A DNA stretch of 64,000 nucleotides, from assembly GCF_009793335.1 (NCBI RefSeq), contig NZ_WING01000001.1, positions 6,076,001 through 6,140,000 of the forward strand. The letters run 5' to 3'. Position 1 is the stretch's first letter, and each line of letters starts with the position of its first letter. Shown here in pieces: positions 1 through 7,859 of this stretch. Both the position numbers and the translations under genes were made by a program. The stretch comes from Actinomadura sp. J1-007 (GTDB taxonomy: Bacteria > Actinomycetota > Actinomycetes > Streptosporangiales > Streptosporangiaceae). The notes beneath the pieces are model-generated. The model did not search any database, was not told the DNA's origin, and saw only the letters and a program-made list of their open reading frames with translations.

Positions 1-1
1 C

Positions 2-172
2 GTGCGGTTCGCGTTCGACCTGCTCGAACAGCAGAAGATCCTCGTCGTCCAGGGCAGCGGCTTCAACTGGCCGTTCACCGACCACTTCCGCGTCGTCACC
101 CTCCAGTACGCCGACGACCTGGAGGAGGCCGTCAGCCGCATCGGCGACTTCCTCGAATCCCGCCGCCGCTGA
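2..172 (+). CDS. class I aminotransferase (AlaA/AspC type), C-terminal end only
   Basis: The window opens inside this gene; 56 codons remain before TGA at 170-172. The tail contains VVQGSGFNWPFTDHFRVVTL followed by an acidic helix and an arginine-rich end. This resembles the small-domain end of PLP-dependent aminotransferases related to alanine aminotransferase AlaA, where a G-F-N-W-P segment and a D-H-F-R substrate-carboxylate-binding arginine are typical. The lysine that binds PLP lies upstream of the window. Family assignment rests on this tail only, so the substrate cannot be stated. Confidence 0.7.
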   Translation: MRFAFDLLEQQKILVVQGSGFNWPFTDHFRVVTLQYADDLEEAVSRIGDFLESRRR

Positions 173-263
173 CCTCCCCCGGGGCCTTGGCGTGCTCCAG
201 CGAGAACCGCCGGCGGTGCGATGGAACGGTCCGAATGTGGGAAGGGTTGCCTCGGGGGTAAAC

Positions 264-689
264 ATGAGCACACCTGAGGGAAACGCCAGTCCGGCGCTGG
301 AGGAACTCGACCGCGAGGAGTGCCTGCGGCTGATCTCTCCGGGCGGTGTCGGGAGGGTCGCGTTCGACGACGGGGAGGGGCCGACGGTCATCCCGGTCAA
401 CTACGTCATGGACGGCGAGGCGGTGGTGATCCGCACGACGTTCGGCGGGCGGCTGCACTGGACCCTGACCACGGCCATGGAGGGCGCCGAGATCAGGATC
501 GCCTTCGAGGTCGACGAGATCGACTCCTCCAGCCACGAGGGCTGGAGCGTCCTGGTGCGCGGCGGCGCCCACAACCTCGGCGAGGACGAGCCCTCGGCGA
601 ACGTCGAGCCCTGGCCCGGCGGCGACCGCGAGGCGCGCATCCGGATCGCCACCCACGACGTCACAGGCCGCCGCCTCCACCAATTCTGA
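264..689 (+). CDS. pyridoxamine 5'-phosphate oxidase (PPOX)-family flavin-binding protein
   Basis: A 141-residue protein with the compact split-barrel pattern of actinobacterial PPOX-class proteins: an N-terminal E-E-L-D-R-E-E-C-L-R-L helix, a G-R-V-A-F strand, then V-I-P-V-N-Y and the basic stretch F-G-G-R-L-H-W. Such proteins bind FMN or F420; which one is not decidable here. I chose ATG 264 because G-rich sequence GGGGG precedes it by about 5 nt; an in-frame upstream ATG at 192 would add 24 residues with no family resemblance. It follows the aminotransferase by about 90 nt on the same strand and is followed by repeat-rich DNA. Confidence 0.82.
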   Translation: MSTPEGNASPALEELDREECLRLISPGGVGRVAFDDGEGPTVIPVNYVMDGEAVVIRTTFGGRLHWTLTTAMEGAEIRIAFEVDEIDSSSHEGWSVLVRGGAHNLGEDEPSANVEPWPGGDREARIRIATHDVTGRRLHQF

Positions 690-1059
690 CCCGCGCCGCG
701 CCAGGCGCGACAGGGTCGGCATGGCGACAGCGCGGCTTAGGCGCGGCGCGGCGGGTGCGCGGGCGCGGTAAGGGCGACAAGGCGACGGCGCGACACAGGC
801 GCGGCGCGGCAGGGGCGCCAGGGCGACGGCGCGACACAGACGCGGCGCGGCGGGTCGGCGGGCGCGACGCGGCGCGGCAGGGGCGGCGAGGCGACGGCGC
901 GGCGGGCGCGGCACGGACGTGGCCGGGGCGGCGGATGCGGGGCGGGCGCGGCGCGGCGGGGCGGCGGATGCGGGCGGCCTGGCAGCGGGCTCGGCAAGGC
1001 TGATCGAGGGACGGCGAGGCCGGTCGGCGGGCGCGGCGAGGCGACGGCGCGGTGGGTGA
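690..1059. repeat. low-complexity GC-rich gap with degenerate repeats
   Basis: About 370 bp of nearly pure G/C built from variants of GGCGACGGCGCG and GCGCGGCGCGGC. A roughly 45-bp block around 787-830 recurs with a few changes around 831-875. Open frames here have arginine/alanine-only compositions and no ribosome-binding site, so I do not call a gene. One of several expanded repeat tracts between genes in this window. Confidence 0.6.
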
Positions 1060-1272
1060 CAAGATCAGTACATACTCACCCCTAGGGAGGGCGGAGCCTC
1101 CGGAAACCTGGGCGGACGCACGCTGCGCCATCTGGTCGAACGGGTCGACGCCGGATGGTTCGACGTCCTGACGCACGCGGCCGAACGCCTCACGGAGCAC
1201 CGTCCCGCCTCGCTCACGGACTTCTTCGCGTCGGAACGGGCCGCCCTGCTCGCCCCGCTCCAGACTCTCTAG
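1060..1272 (+). pseudogene. startless open frame, possible C-terminal gene remnant
   Basis: After an in-frame TGA at 1057-1059 a reading frame stays open to TAG at 1270-1272. From about 1095 its third codon positions are almost all G or C and the amino-acid mix is protein-like (LRHLVERVDAGWFDVL, then SLTDFFASERAALL). No ATG, GTG or TTG lies in frame, and the sequence runs directly out of low-complexity repeat. This suggests the 3' end of a gene whose front was lost or replaced by repeat, or an undetected frameshift. I do not recognise the family. Confidence 0.4.
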
Positions 1273-1276
1273 CCGA

Positions 1277-1300
1277 CGCCCCCTTCCGCGCTAGGGGGCG
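1277..1300. terminator. hairpin between converging remnant and dinG
   Basis: CGCCCCC (1277-1283) pairs with GGGGGCG (1294-1300) around a 10-nt loop. The loop carries the dinG stop codon (CTA at 1291-1293 on the + strand). Without a T tract this is a possible bidirectional terminator only. Confidence 0.35.
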
Positions 1301-3561
1301 GCGGAGGCGGCGGCTTCGTCCAGGCGGCGGAGCGCGCCGCGGACTGTTTCGCGGTCGGTCGTCGCCCAGAACGGAGGGAGGGAGTTCTTGAGGAAGCCGC
1401 CGTAGCGGGCCGTGGCGAGGCGCGGGTCGAGGATCGCGACGACGCCCCGGTCGTCGGTCGAGCGCAGCAGGCGGCCGGCGCCCTGGGCGAGCAGCAGCGC
1501 GGCGTGCGTCGCGGCGACCGCCATGAAGCCGTTGCCGCCGCGCGCCGCCACCGCCCGCTGGCGCGCCGAGGAGATCGGGTCGTCCGGGCGCGGGAACGGG
1601 ATCCGGTCCATGATCACGAGCTGGAGGGACGGGCCGGGGACGTCCACGCCCTGCCACAGCGACAGCGTGCCGAACAGGCACGTCCGCTCGTCCTCGGCGA
1701 ACTGCCTCACGAGCTGGGACGTGGAGTCCTCGCCCTGGCAGAGCAGCGGATGGGTGAGGTGGTCCTTCAGCTCGTCCGCCGCCTGCCGGGCCGCGCGCAT
1801 GGAGGAGAACAGGCCGAGCGTCCGCCCTCCGGCCGCCTCGATCAGCTCGGTGATCTCCGTCAGGTAGGCGTCGGCGAGGCCGTCGCGTCCGGGCGGGGGC
1901 AGGTGCCGGGCGACGTACAGGATCCCGGACTTCGGGTGGTCGAACGGCGATCCGACGTCCAGCCCCGACCAGACCAGCTGGTCGGCGTCGTCGGAACCGT
2001 CCTTGCCGTCCGTACGGGACTTCCCGTCGCCGTTGGGGTTTTCCTGCCCGTTGCCGTCGCCGCCGGGGGCGTGGGACGCGTCGCTCTGGGACTGGGCGTC
2101 GGGAGCCGGAGCCGCCGTCCGGGCCAGTCCTTCCGCTGCGGCGCGGGCGTCGGCGTCTTCGCCCTGCCGCGGCTTGGGCGGGGCGGACGACTGGTCGGCC
2201 GGAGCGGGCGCGGGGAGCGGCGGGAGGCCCCACTGGCGCGCCAGCGGCTCGAACGAACCGCCCAGAGTGAGCGTCGCCGAGGTGAGGATCGCGGTGCGCT
2301 TCTCGAAAAGCGTCGTACGGAGCAGGCCGCCTACGCCGATCGGGGCCACGTGCAGTGTCGGCGGACGTTTGGGGCGGCCGTCCTGGACGAACGGCTTTTC
2401 CAGCCACACGACGTCGAAACGGGCCGAGATCTCGGGCAGGAACGCGTCGAGCAGCCGTACGGCCGTGTCGTGGAGGTCTTCCAAGGTGGAACGGGCGGCC
2501 TTGCGCGCGGCCATGTCGCCCGGGTCGGAATCCTTCTTCTCCGGGCCGATCGCGGTGAGGCAGGCGTGCGCGGCGTCGCGTACGACGGCGAGGGTGTTGC
2601 CGAGCGCGGGGGACAGGACGTCCATGCGGCCCGCGGGCATGTCGTCCAGGAGGATGCCGAGGCCCTCGGACGCCTCCTTCAGCCGGTCGGCGACGCTCTC
2701 CTCGATCAGCCGTCCGCAGCGCCGCGCGGCCGTGTCGACGCCCGGCCCGCTGAGGTCCCCGGTCGCGACCGAGGTGACGCGGTCGACCAGCTCGTGCGCC
2801 TCGTCCACGATGACCACGTCGTGCTCGGGCAGGACCTGGAACTCCTCCAGCGCGTCGATCGCGAGCAGCGCGTGGTTGGTGACCACGATGTGCGCCTCGC
2901 CGGCCTCAGCGCGGGCCAGCTCGGCGAAGCACTCGGTGCCCTGCGGGCAGCGCTGCGCGCCCAGGCACTCCTTGGCGGTGACCGCGACCTGCCGCCACGC
3001 CTGCTCGCCCACGCCGGGGACGAGCTCGTCGCGGTCGCCGGTCTTGGTCTCGTCGGCCCACTCGTTGAGGCGCTTGACCTGGCGTCCGAGGAACGAGAGC
3101 TGCTGCGGGTCGAACAGGCTCTCGCTGCCCTCCTCGTCCTCCGGAACGCCCGTCTGCACGCGGTGCAGGCACAGGTAGTTGCGGCGGCCCTTGAGGATCG
3201 CGAACTTCAGGTCGACGCCCAGGTGCGGGCGCAGCGCCTCGGCGAGGCGCGGCAGGTCGCGGTCGACGAGCTGGCGCTGCAACGCGATCGTCGCCGTGGA
3301 CACCACGACCGTCGTCCGCTTCACGACCGCGTGCCGGATCGCCGGGACGAGGTAGGCGAGCGACTTGCCGGTGCCGGTGCCCGCCTGCGCGGCGACGTGC
3401 TCGCCGGAGCCGATCGCGTGCTCGACCGCCTCGGCCATCGTGACCTGGCCGGGGCGTTCGGCGCCCCCGATGGCCTCGACGGCGGCGGCGAGCAGGGTCG
3501 CCATGGCGGGGACGTCGGTGTCGCTGGCGGTCAGCAGATCAGGGGCGGGCACGTCGACCAA
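1291..3561 (-). CDS. dinG: ATP-dependent DNA helicase, DinG/XPD family
   Basis: A 756-residue superfamily 2 helicase. Walker A GTGTGKS is at residues 61-67 and the DEAH box at 253-256. Four cysteines between them (about C131, C199, C205, C211; contexts NYLCLHR, ECLGAQRCPQGTEC) match the [4Fe-4S] domain of XPD/DinG enzymes, which unwind DNA 5' to 3' and act on R-loops and damaged DNA. An unusual feature is a roughly 90-residue acidic, Asp/Gly/Gln/Ala-rich linker near residues 445-535, absent from typical DinG and probably disordered. The ATG at 3561 begins MVDVPAPDLL. No SOS box is visible upstream. Confidence 0.93.
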   Translation of the reverse strand: MVDVPAPDLLTASDTDVPAMATLLAAAVEAIGGAERPGQVTMAEAVEHAIGSGEHVAAQAGTGTGKSLAYLVPAIRHAVVKRTTVVVSTATIALQRQLVDRDLPRLAEALRPHLGVDLKFAILKGRRNYLCLHRVQTGVPEDEEGSESLFDPQQLSFLGRQVKRLNEWADETKTGDRDELVPGVGEQAWRQVAVTAKECLGAQRCPQGTECFAELARAEAGEAHIVVTNHALLAIDALEEFQVLPEHDVVIVDEAHELVDRVTSVATGDLSGPGVDTAARRCGRLIEESVADRLKEASEGLGILLDDMPAGRMDVLSPALGNTLAVVRDAAHACLTAIGPEKKDSDPGDMAARKAARSTLEDLHDTAVRLLDAFLPEISARFDVVWLEKPFVQDGRPKRPPTLHVAPIGVGGLLRTTLFEKRTAILTSATLTLGGSFEPLARQWGLPPLPAPAPADQSSAPPKPRQGEDADARAAAEGLARTAAPAPDAQSQSDASHAPGGDGNGQENPNGDGKSRTDGKDGSDDADQLVWSGLDVGSPFDHPKSGILYVARHLPPPGRDGLADAYLTEITELIEAAGGRTLGLFSSMRAARQAADELKDHLTHPLLCQGEDSTSQLVRQFAEDERTCLFGTLSLWQGVDVPGPSLQLVIMDRIPFPRPDDPISSARQRAVAARGGNGFMAVAATHAALLLAQGAGRLLRSTDDRGVVAILDPRLATARYGGFLKNSLPPFWATTDRETVRGALRRLDEAAASAAP

Positions 3562-3655
3562 CGCTACCGGTCACCAGGGACGAACGCGTCCGCCGCCCGT
3601 GAGCCGAATCACGTGACCCAGGGGTCACCGGCGCGCGGCTTACCCAACATAATGC

Positions 3656-3667
3656 AAGTGCTCACTT
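3656..3667. promoter_or_regulatory. inverted repeat AAGTG-CT-CACTT upstream of mce gene
   Basis: A perfect 5-bp inverted repeat with a 2-bp spacer lies 41 nt before the Mce-family start. A CATAAT hexamer at 3648-3653 immediately precedes it and could be a -10 element. The arrangement would suit a TetR- or GntR-type operator, but no regulator gene is adjacent. Confidence 0.35.
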
Positions 3668-3708
3668 ACAGGCGCGGACCGGCTTAGGCCAGTGTATGGG
3701 GGTTTGAC

Positions 3709-4713
3709 ATGACCGACTCGGCGATGTCGACGCGTTCGAGGGTGCTGTTCTGCGCCCTCGGGGCGTCGGTGATGATCGGGGCCGCCTCGGCCGCCGCGGT
3801 GGCGTCGATGCCGTCCCACTCCGGAACGTCCACCTACAGTGCCGTCTTCGGGCGCGCGGGGCAGGGCCTCGACGCCCGTTCCGACGTCAAGGTGCGCGGC
3901 GTCACCGTGGGGAACGTCGAGTCCGTCGCGCTCACCCCGGACGGCAGGGTGCGCGTCACGATGCGGGTCAAGGACGACGTTCGGGTGCCCGCCGCGGCCG
4001 AGGCCCGCGTCGACCCGGTGTCGGTCTTCGGGCCGAAGGAGATCTCCCTCGACCTCGGCGCGTCCGGCCCGTACCTCGCGAGCGGCGGAACGATCACGCG
4101 CACCAAGGACCCGTCCGACCCGTCCGACACGGCCTGGCCGCTCTACAGGACGGGGCGGGCGCTCGACCCCCAGGACGTCACCACGCTGATGCACACGTTC
4201 GCGCGCGGCCTGTCGGGGCAGGGCCCGGCGCTGCGCCGCACGGTCGGCAACGGCTCCAAGATCATCGACGCGACGCACGCCGACCGCGCGCGGCTCCAGC
4301 AGCTCCTCACGGACATCACCGGAGTCTCCGGAACGCTCCAGAACCGCGGCGACACGCTCGTCTCCGCCACCCGCGACCTCAACGCGATCGCCCCGGCCGT
4401 CGGCGAACGCCCCGACCAGATCTCCCGCCTCCTGGACGAGGCCGGGCATCTCACCAGCACCGTCGGCGGCAACCTCACCGACCACGGCGACTCCATGGGC
4501 CGCCTCGTCGACGACGGGGGCCGCGCCGCCGGGGTCGCCGCCCGGCAGAACGCCAACCTGGTCACCCTCGCCGACGCCCTCAACGGCTTCTTCGGCGGCC
4601 TCTCGGGCGTGATGACCGCCCCCGGCCCCGCGGGCACCCACCCCGCCGTACTGCGCGGCCAGCTCCCCCTGGACATCTGCCAGACCATCGTCGACCTCTG
4701 CTCCACCCGCTGA
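3709..4713 (+). CDS. orphan MCE-family (Mce/MlaD) protein
   Basis: A 334-residue protein with one N-terminal hydrophobic segment (about residues 13-35). An MlaD/Mce domain follows: Y-S-A-V-F-G-R-A-G-Q-G-L then D-V-K-V-R-G-V-T-V-G-N-V and a strand ending K-E-I-S-L-D-L. The second half is helical, as in Mce proteins that form lipid-transport tubes between membrane and cell envelope. Actinobacterial mce genes normally come as two YrbE permeases plus six mce genes; here there is one with no partners. ATG 3709 follows GGGGG by 6 nt. Confidence 0.82.
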   Translation: MTDSAMSTRSRVLFCALGASVMIGAASAAAVASMPSHSGTSTYSAVFGRAGQGLDARSDVKVRGVTVGNVESVALTPDGRVRVTMRVKDDVRVPAAAEARVDPVSVFGPKEISLDLGASGPYLASGGTITRTKDPSDPSDTAWPLYRTGRALDPQDVTTLMHTFARGLSGQGPALRRTVGNGSKIIDATHADRARLQQLLTDITGVSGTLQNRGDTLVSATRDLNAIAPAVGERPDQISRLLDEAGHLTSTVGGNLTDHGDSMGRLVDDGGRAAGVAARQNANLVTLADALNGFFGGLSGVMTAPGPAGTHPAVLRGQLPLDICQTIVDLCSTR

Positions 4714-4824
4714 ACGACCGCGCCGTCCGGCGCTCCCGCCCGTCCGCGGAAGCCTTCGAGCGGGCCGCCCGCGAAGGGCCACCCTCGCGCGCGGTCCGTT
4801 CCGGGAATCGGCCAAGATAGGTGC

Positions 4825-5322
4825 GTGTCTGATGAAAGAGAAGTTCTGACCTGGGAGTTGTTCGGCTCGGCCAGCCGTGAGCTGGCGCGGGAGGTCGCCG
4901 ACAGCGGCTACGCCCCGGACCTGATCCTGTCCATCGCCCGCGGCGGCCTGTTCGTCGCGGGCGCGCTGGGCTACGCGCTGGACGTCAAGAACCTCCACGT
5001 CATGAACGTGGAGTTCTACACCGGCATCGACCAGCGCCTCGACCTGCCCGTGATGCTGCCCCCGGTCCCGAACGCCGTCGACCTGTCCGGCGCCAAGGTC
5101 CTGGTCGCCGACGACGTCGCCGACACCGGCGCGACCCTCAAGCTCGTCCGCGACTTCTGCGCCGACCACGTCGCCGACGTCCGCTGCGCCGTGATCTACG
5201 AGAAGCCCCACTCGACGGTCAAGTGCGAGTACGTCTGGAAGCACACCGACCGCTGGATCAACTTCCCGTGGTCCACGCTGCCCCCCGTCGTCACCAGGGA
5301 ACACCAGGTCCTGGACGCCTGA
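4825..5322 (+). CDS. phosphoribosyltransferase family protein
   Basis: A 165-residue type I phosphoribosyltransferase. The PRPP-binding signature VLVADDVADTGAT is at about residues 92-104, preceded by the beta-strand LILSIARGG at 33-41, as in xanthine/hypoxanthine phosphoribosyltransferases. It would transfer ribose phosphate from PRPP to a purine-like base in the cytosol; the base cannot be read from sequence. The GTG start at 4825 lies 6 nt after CAAGAT, a possible -10, so the mRNA may be leaderless. It stands alone between the Mce and DUF4192 genes. Confidence 0.85.
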   Translation: MSDEREVLTWELFGSASRELAREVADSGYAPDLILSIARGGLFVAGALGYALDVKNLHVMNVEFYTGIDQRLDLPVMLPPVPNAVDLSGAKVLVADDVADTGATLKLVRDFCADHVADVRCAVIYEKPHSTVKCEYVWKHTDRWINFPWSTLPPVVTREHQVLDA

Positions 5323-5330
5323 CCCCCGGG

Positions 5331-5339
5331 TTATCCACA
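5331..5339 (+). other. perfect DnaA-box sequence TTATCCACA
   Basis: The nonamer TTATCCACA sits in the 66-nt gap before the DUF4192 gene. It equals the classical DnaA box, whereas GC-rich actinobacteria usually use TTGTCCACA. I saw only this copy here and there is no dnaA, dnaN or AT-rich unwinding region, so this is not an origin. It could be a DnaA-titration or regulatory site, or chance. Confidence 0.35.
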
Positions 5340-5388
5340 GGCTGCGTCCGGCGTTTCGCCGAGCCCGGCGTCCTGCCAGGGTCGAGGC

Positions 5389-6507
5389 ATGGACCTTGAC
5401 ACAGGAGTCGAGCGGACGCCCCTGGTGATCCGCTCCGCCCAGGACGCCATCGCCGCCGTCCCGTACATGCTGGGCTACCACCCGGGGCGCAGCCTCGTCG
5501 TGATCGGCTACGACGGGCCGCACACCACCTGCGCCGTCCGGCTCGACTTACCGCCGCCCGACGAGGCCCGCGCGGCGGCCGAACGGGTCGCGGCGGTGCT
5601 GGCGGGCAACCGGTTCCGCCAGGCCCTCGTGCTCGGCTACGGGGACGCCGACGAGGTCGCGCCCGCCGTCGCCCCGATGTGCGCGGCGCTGGACGCGTCC
5701 GGGCTCGACGTCACCGACGCGATCCGGGTCGCCGACGGCCGCTGGTGGTCGCTGACCAGCCCGGGCCGCTGCCCGCCCGAAGGGCACGCCTACGACGCGG
5801 GCACGAGCGTCGTACCGGCGCAGGCGACCCTCGCGGGGCACGTCGTCCTCGCCGACCGCGCCGAGCTGGCCCGTTCCGTCGAACCCGTCGGCGGCGACGC
5901 CCGAGCCGCGATGCGCGCGGCCACCGACCGGGCCGAACGCCGCTACTTCGGCTGGTTCCGCGAGGGCCTGGCCCCGGCGCGCATCGACACGCGCCTGGCC
6001 GGAGAAGGGCTGTCCCTCCTGCCCGGCCTGTTATCCGACTTCCGCGCGGGCCGGCGTCCGACCGACGACGAGGTCGCCTGGCTCGGCGTCCTCCTGACGA
6101 GCACGCGCGTCCGCGACGAGGCGTGGGTGCGGATCGACGAGGACGCCCCCGCCGCCGACATCGAGTTCTGGAGCGACGTCGTCCGCCGCGTCGAGGACCG
6201 CTACTCCGAGGCCCCCGCGTGCCTCCTGGCGTTCGCCGCGTACGTGAGCGGCGACGGCGGCCTGGCCAACATCGCCCTCGACCGCGCCGACCCCGACTAC
6301 TCCATGGGCGTCCTGCTCAGGGAGATGATCGCCGTCGGAATCCCCCCGTCCAAGGTCCGGCTCCGCATGACCCCGGAGCAACTGGCCCTGGCCTACACCG
6401 ACCGGGAAGAGCCCCCACGCCCCACCGACCACCTCTTCCTGGCCGACCGCCCACCCCAACGGCACGGGGACCACACCCCGGGAGAGGAGGACCGCAAAGC
6501 GAGCTGA
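5389..6507 (+). CDS. DUF4192 family protein
   Basis: A 372-residue protein with the DUF4192 opening I-R-S-A-Q-D-A-I-A-A-V-P-Y-M-L-G-Y-H-P followed by S-L-V-V-I-G. This actinobacterial family has no established function. The last 35 residues are proline-, arginine- and histidine-rich and merge into the low-complexity DNA downstream, so the true family end may be around residue 340. ATG 5389 is 6 nt after CAGGGT, a possible -10. Confidence 0.85.
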   Translation: MDLDTGVERTPLVIRSAQDAIAAVPYMLGYHPGRSLVVIGYDGPHTTCAVRLDLPPPDEARAAAERVAAVLAGNRFRQALVLGYGDADEVAPAVAPMCAALDASGLDVTDAIRVADGRWWSLTSPGRCPPEGHAYDAGTSVVPAQATLAGHVVLADRAELARSVEPVGGDARAAMRAATDRAERRYFGWFREGLAPARIDTRLAGEGLSLLPGLLSDFRAGRRPTDDEVAWLGVLLTSTRVRDEAWVRIDEDAPAADIEFWSDVVRRVEDRYSEAPACLLAFAAYVSGDGGLANIALDRADPDYSMGVLLREMIAVGIPPSKVRLRMTPEQLALAYTDREEPPRPTDHLFLADRPPQRHGDHTPGEEDRKAS

Positions 6508-7317
6508 CCAGGGTCGGCCCCGGCACCCGCACCCCACCCACCCCTTGCCGGCCCCGGGCCGACCCCACCCCCTCCACCCCACCCCCACACCCACAGCCAA
6601 ACAGCGAAGCCCCCAAGCCACGAGCCCCCAAAGCCACAGCGGCAGGGCCGGGGCCGCGGGCTGAGCGGCAGCGGCATGCCGAAGCTGCGGAGCTGAAGTC
6701 ATGAGCCCTAAAGCCGCAGCGGCAGGGCCGGAGCCGCAGGCCGAACGGCAGCAGCCAGCCGCAGCCACGGAGCCGAAGTCACGGGCCCTAGAGCCGTAGC
6801 GGCGGGGCCGGGGCCGCGGGCCGGGCCGCAGCGGCAAGCCGGAGCTGCGGAGCCGAAGTCGCTAGCCCCAAGCCGCAGCGGCAGGGCCACGATCGCTGAG
6901 CCCCAGCTCCAGCCACAACCGCTGAGCCGAGGCCAGAGCCACAACCGCTGAGCTGAAGCCAGAGTCTTAGTCTCAGCTCCAGGGCCGGAGTCGTGGCCGC
7001 AAAGTCACGGCCGCAAAGTCGGAAGACCAGTTGCGTGACCGGAAGCAAAGTCCGAGCCCGGGCCCAAGCTGGAGCACAGCTACAGTCACAGCCGCAGCGG
7101 CAGGGCCGGGGCCGCAGCCGGAAAGCCGCGGGCGCGGAGGCGGAGCCATAGCCGAGTGACCAGAAGGGAAGCGCGAGCGCGGGTGCGAGTTCGAGATGAG
7201 TCTGAGCTCGCCGGTCGGGGCGCTTCGGTTCTCGCTGGTCGCGGGCGCATTGTGGCGCGGGCGTCCGCGGGCACGGTGGTCGCCGCCGAACCCTGAGGGT
7301 GAGGGGACGCGGCGGGG
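6508..7317. repeat. gene-free gap with 80-bp tandem repeats
   Basis: An 810-bp stretch without a credible gene. Three consecutive 80-bp units start at 6631, 6711 and 6791, each opening with a variant of AAGCCGCAGCGGCAGGGCCG and closing with a variant of GGAGCCGAAGTCACGGGCCC; a fourth starts at 6871 and diverges after about 18 bp. From 6910 to 6965 a shorter unit containing CCACAACCGCTGAGC occurs twice, and GGCCGCAAAGTC occurs twice near 6990-7020. A partial copy of the 80-bp unit reappears near 7095. Open frames here are repeat artefacts. Confidence 0.75.
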
Positions 7318-7692
7318 TCAGGAGGAGGAGACGGCTTCGCCGGGGGTGCCGGGGTCGATGCGGCGACCGCGGTTGCGCTCGTTCCAGGCGCGCATCCGCG
7401 GCGGGTACCCGACGATCTGGACGTCGTAGACGGGGAGGCCGAGGTCGCGGGCGACCTTGCCGATGACCTTGGGGGAGCCGACGCGGCGGCGGGTCCACTC
7501 GCCGTCGTTCGCCACGGCGACGGCGGTGGTGTCGGTCGCGAACGTCTCGGGTTCGACGAAGAACTCGACGCCTTGCCGGGCGCGCGCGAACGCGATGAGC
7601 GCCTCGATGTCGGAGTCGTCGGCCTCGCGGTCGAACTTGGTGACCGTCGCACCACGGTTCTTGCGGATCCCGAATCGGTCGCGGAACTTCAT
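7318..7692 (-). CDS. conserved actinobacterial hypothetical protein
   Basis: A 124-residue soluble protein (MKFRDRFGIRKNRGATVTKF...). The core has alternating strands and helices (ALIAFARARQGVEFFVEP, then KVIGKVARDLGLPVYDVQIV) and a conserved-looking end GYPPRMRAWNERNRG. Similar small proteins are common in actinomycetes and are sometimes labelled oxidoreductase without evidence. I see no cofactor or catalytic motif. It is divergent from the NodB deacetylase gene; a -10-like TAGGGT (minus strand, 7754-7749) lies about 57 nt upstream. Confidence 0.7.
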   Translation of the reverse strand: MKFRDRFGIRKNRGATVTKFDREADDSDIEALIAFARARQGVEFFVEPETFATDTTAVAVANDGEWTRRRVGSPKVIGKVARDLGLPVYDVQIVGYPPRMRAWNERNRGRRIDPGTPGEAVSSS

Positions 7693-7748
7693 CGCCCTGT
7701 CCCGTCGTCAGCCGCCCCGGCCCGTTCCGGGGGCGCCGTGCGTGTATG

Positions 7749-7785
7749 ACCCTAACGTCCATCCGTGTCGGACAGGTTCCCGACA
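7749..7785 (-). promoter_or_regulatory. divergent promoter region with imperfect palindrome
   Basis: On the minus strand TAGGGT (7754-7749) fits the actinobacterial -10 pattern TANNNT for the hypothetical gene. Just upstream, 7766-7785 holds half-sites TGTCGG and CCGACA separated by 8 bp, a possible repressor site placed where a -35 would be. Regulator unknown. Confidence 0.35.
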
Positions 7786-7791
7786 CAGGAG

Positions 7792-7820
7792 CCGCAGGCC
7801 CTTTCCCACAGGGCCTGCGG
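7792..7820 (+). promoter_or_regulatory. perfect 11-bp hairpin in the leader of the NodB gene
   Basis: CCGCAGGCCCT (7792-7802) and AGGGCCTGCGG (7810-7820) form a perfect stem around a 7-nt loop, 40 nt before the deacetylase start. TAAACT at 7823-7828 is a possible -10 just after it, so the hairpin may be upstream of transcription and act as an insulating terminator for minus-strand or read-through transcripts. Confidence 0.4.
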
Positions 7821-7859
7821 CCTAAACTGGCGCTTGCGGTCGATCAACGGGGGGCGTTC

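Noticed and set aside
1504..3687. Long plus-strand open frame opposite dinG
   Set aside because: It is the mirror frame of a high-GC gene; the minus strand encodes complete helicase motifs, while the plus frame gives repetitive Arg/Gly/Val sequence.
5323..5388. Replication origin at the DnaA box
   Set aside because: Single box, no dnaA/dnaN, no AT-rich unwinding region.
3640..5523. Long minus-strand open frame across the Mce, phosphoribosyltransferase and DUF4192 genes
   Set aside because: Three recognisable plus-strand genes fill this region; the minus frame has no motif or ribosome-binding site.
6788..7786. Minus-strand open frame rich in Ala, Arg, Leu over the 80-bp repeats
   Set aside because: Generated by repeats; no family resemblance and it overlaps the better-supported hypothetical gene.
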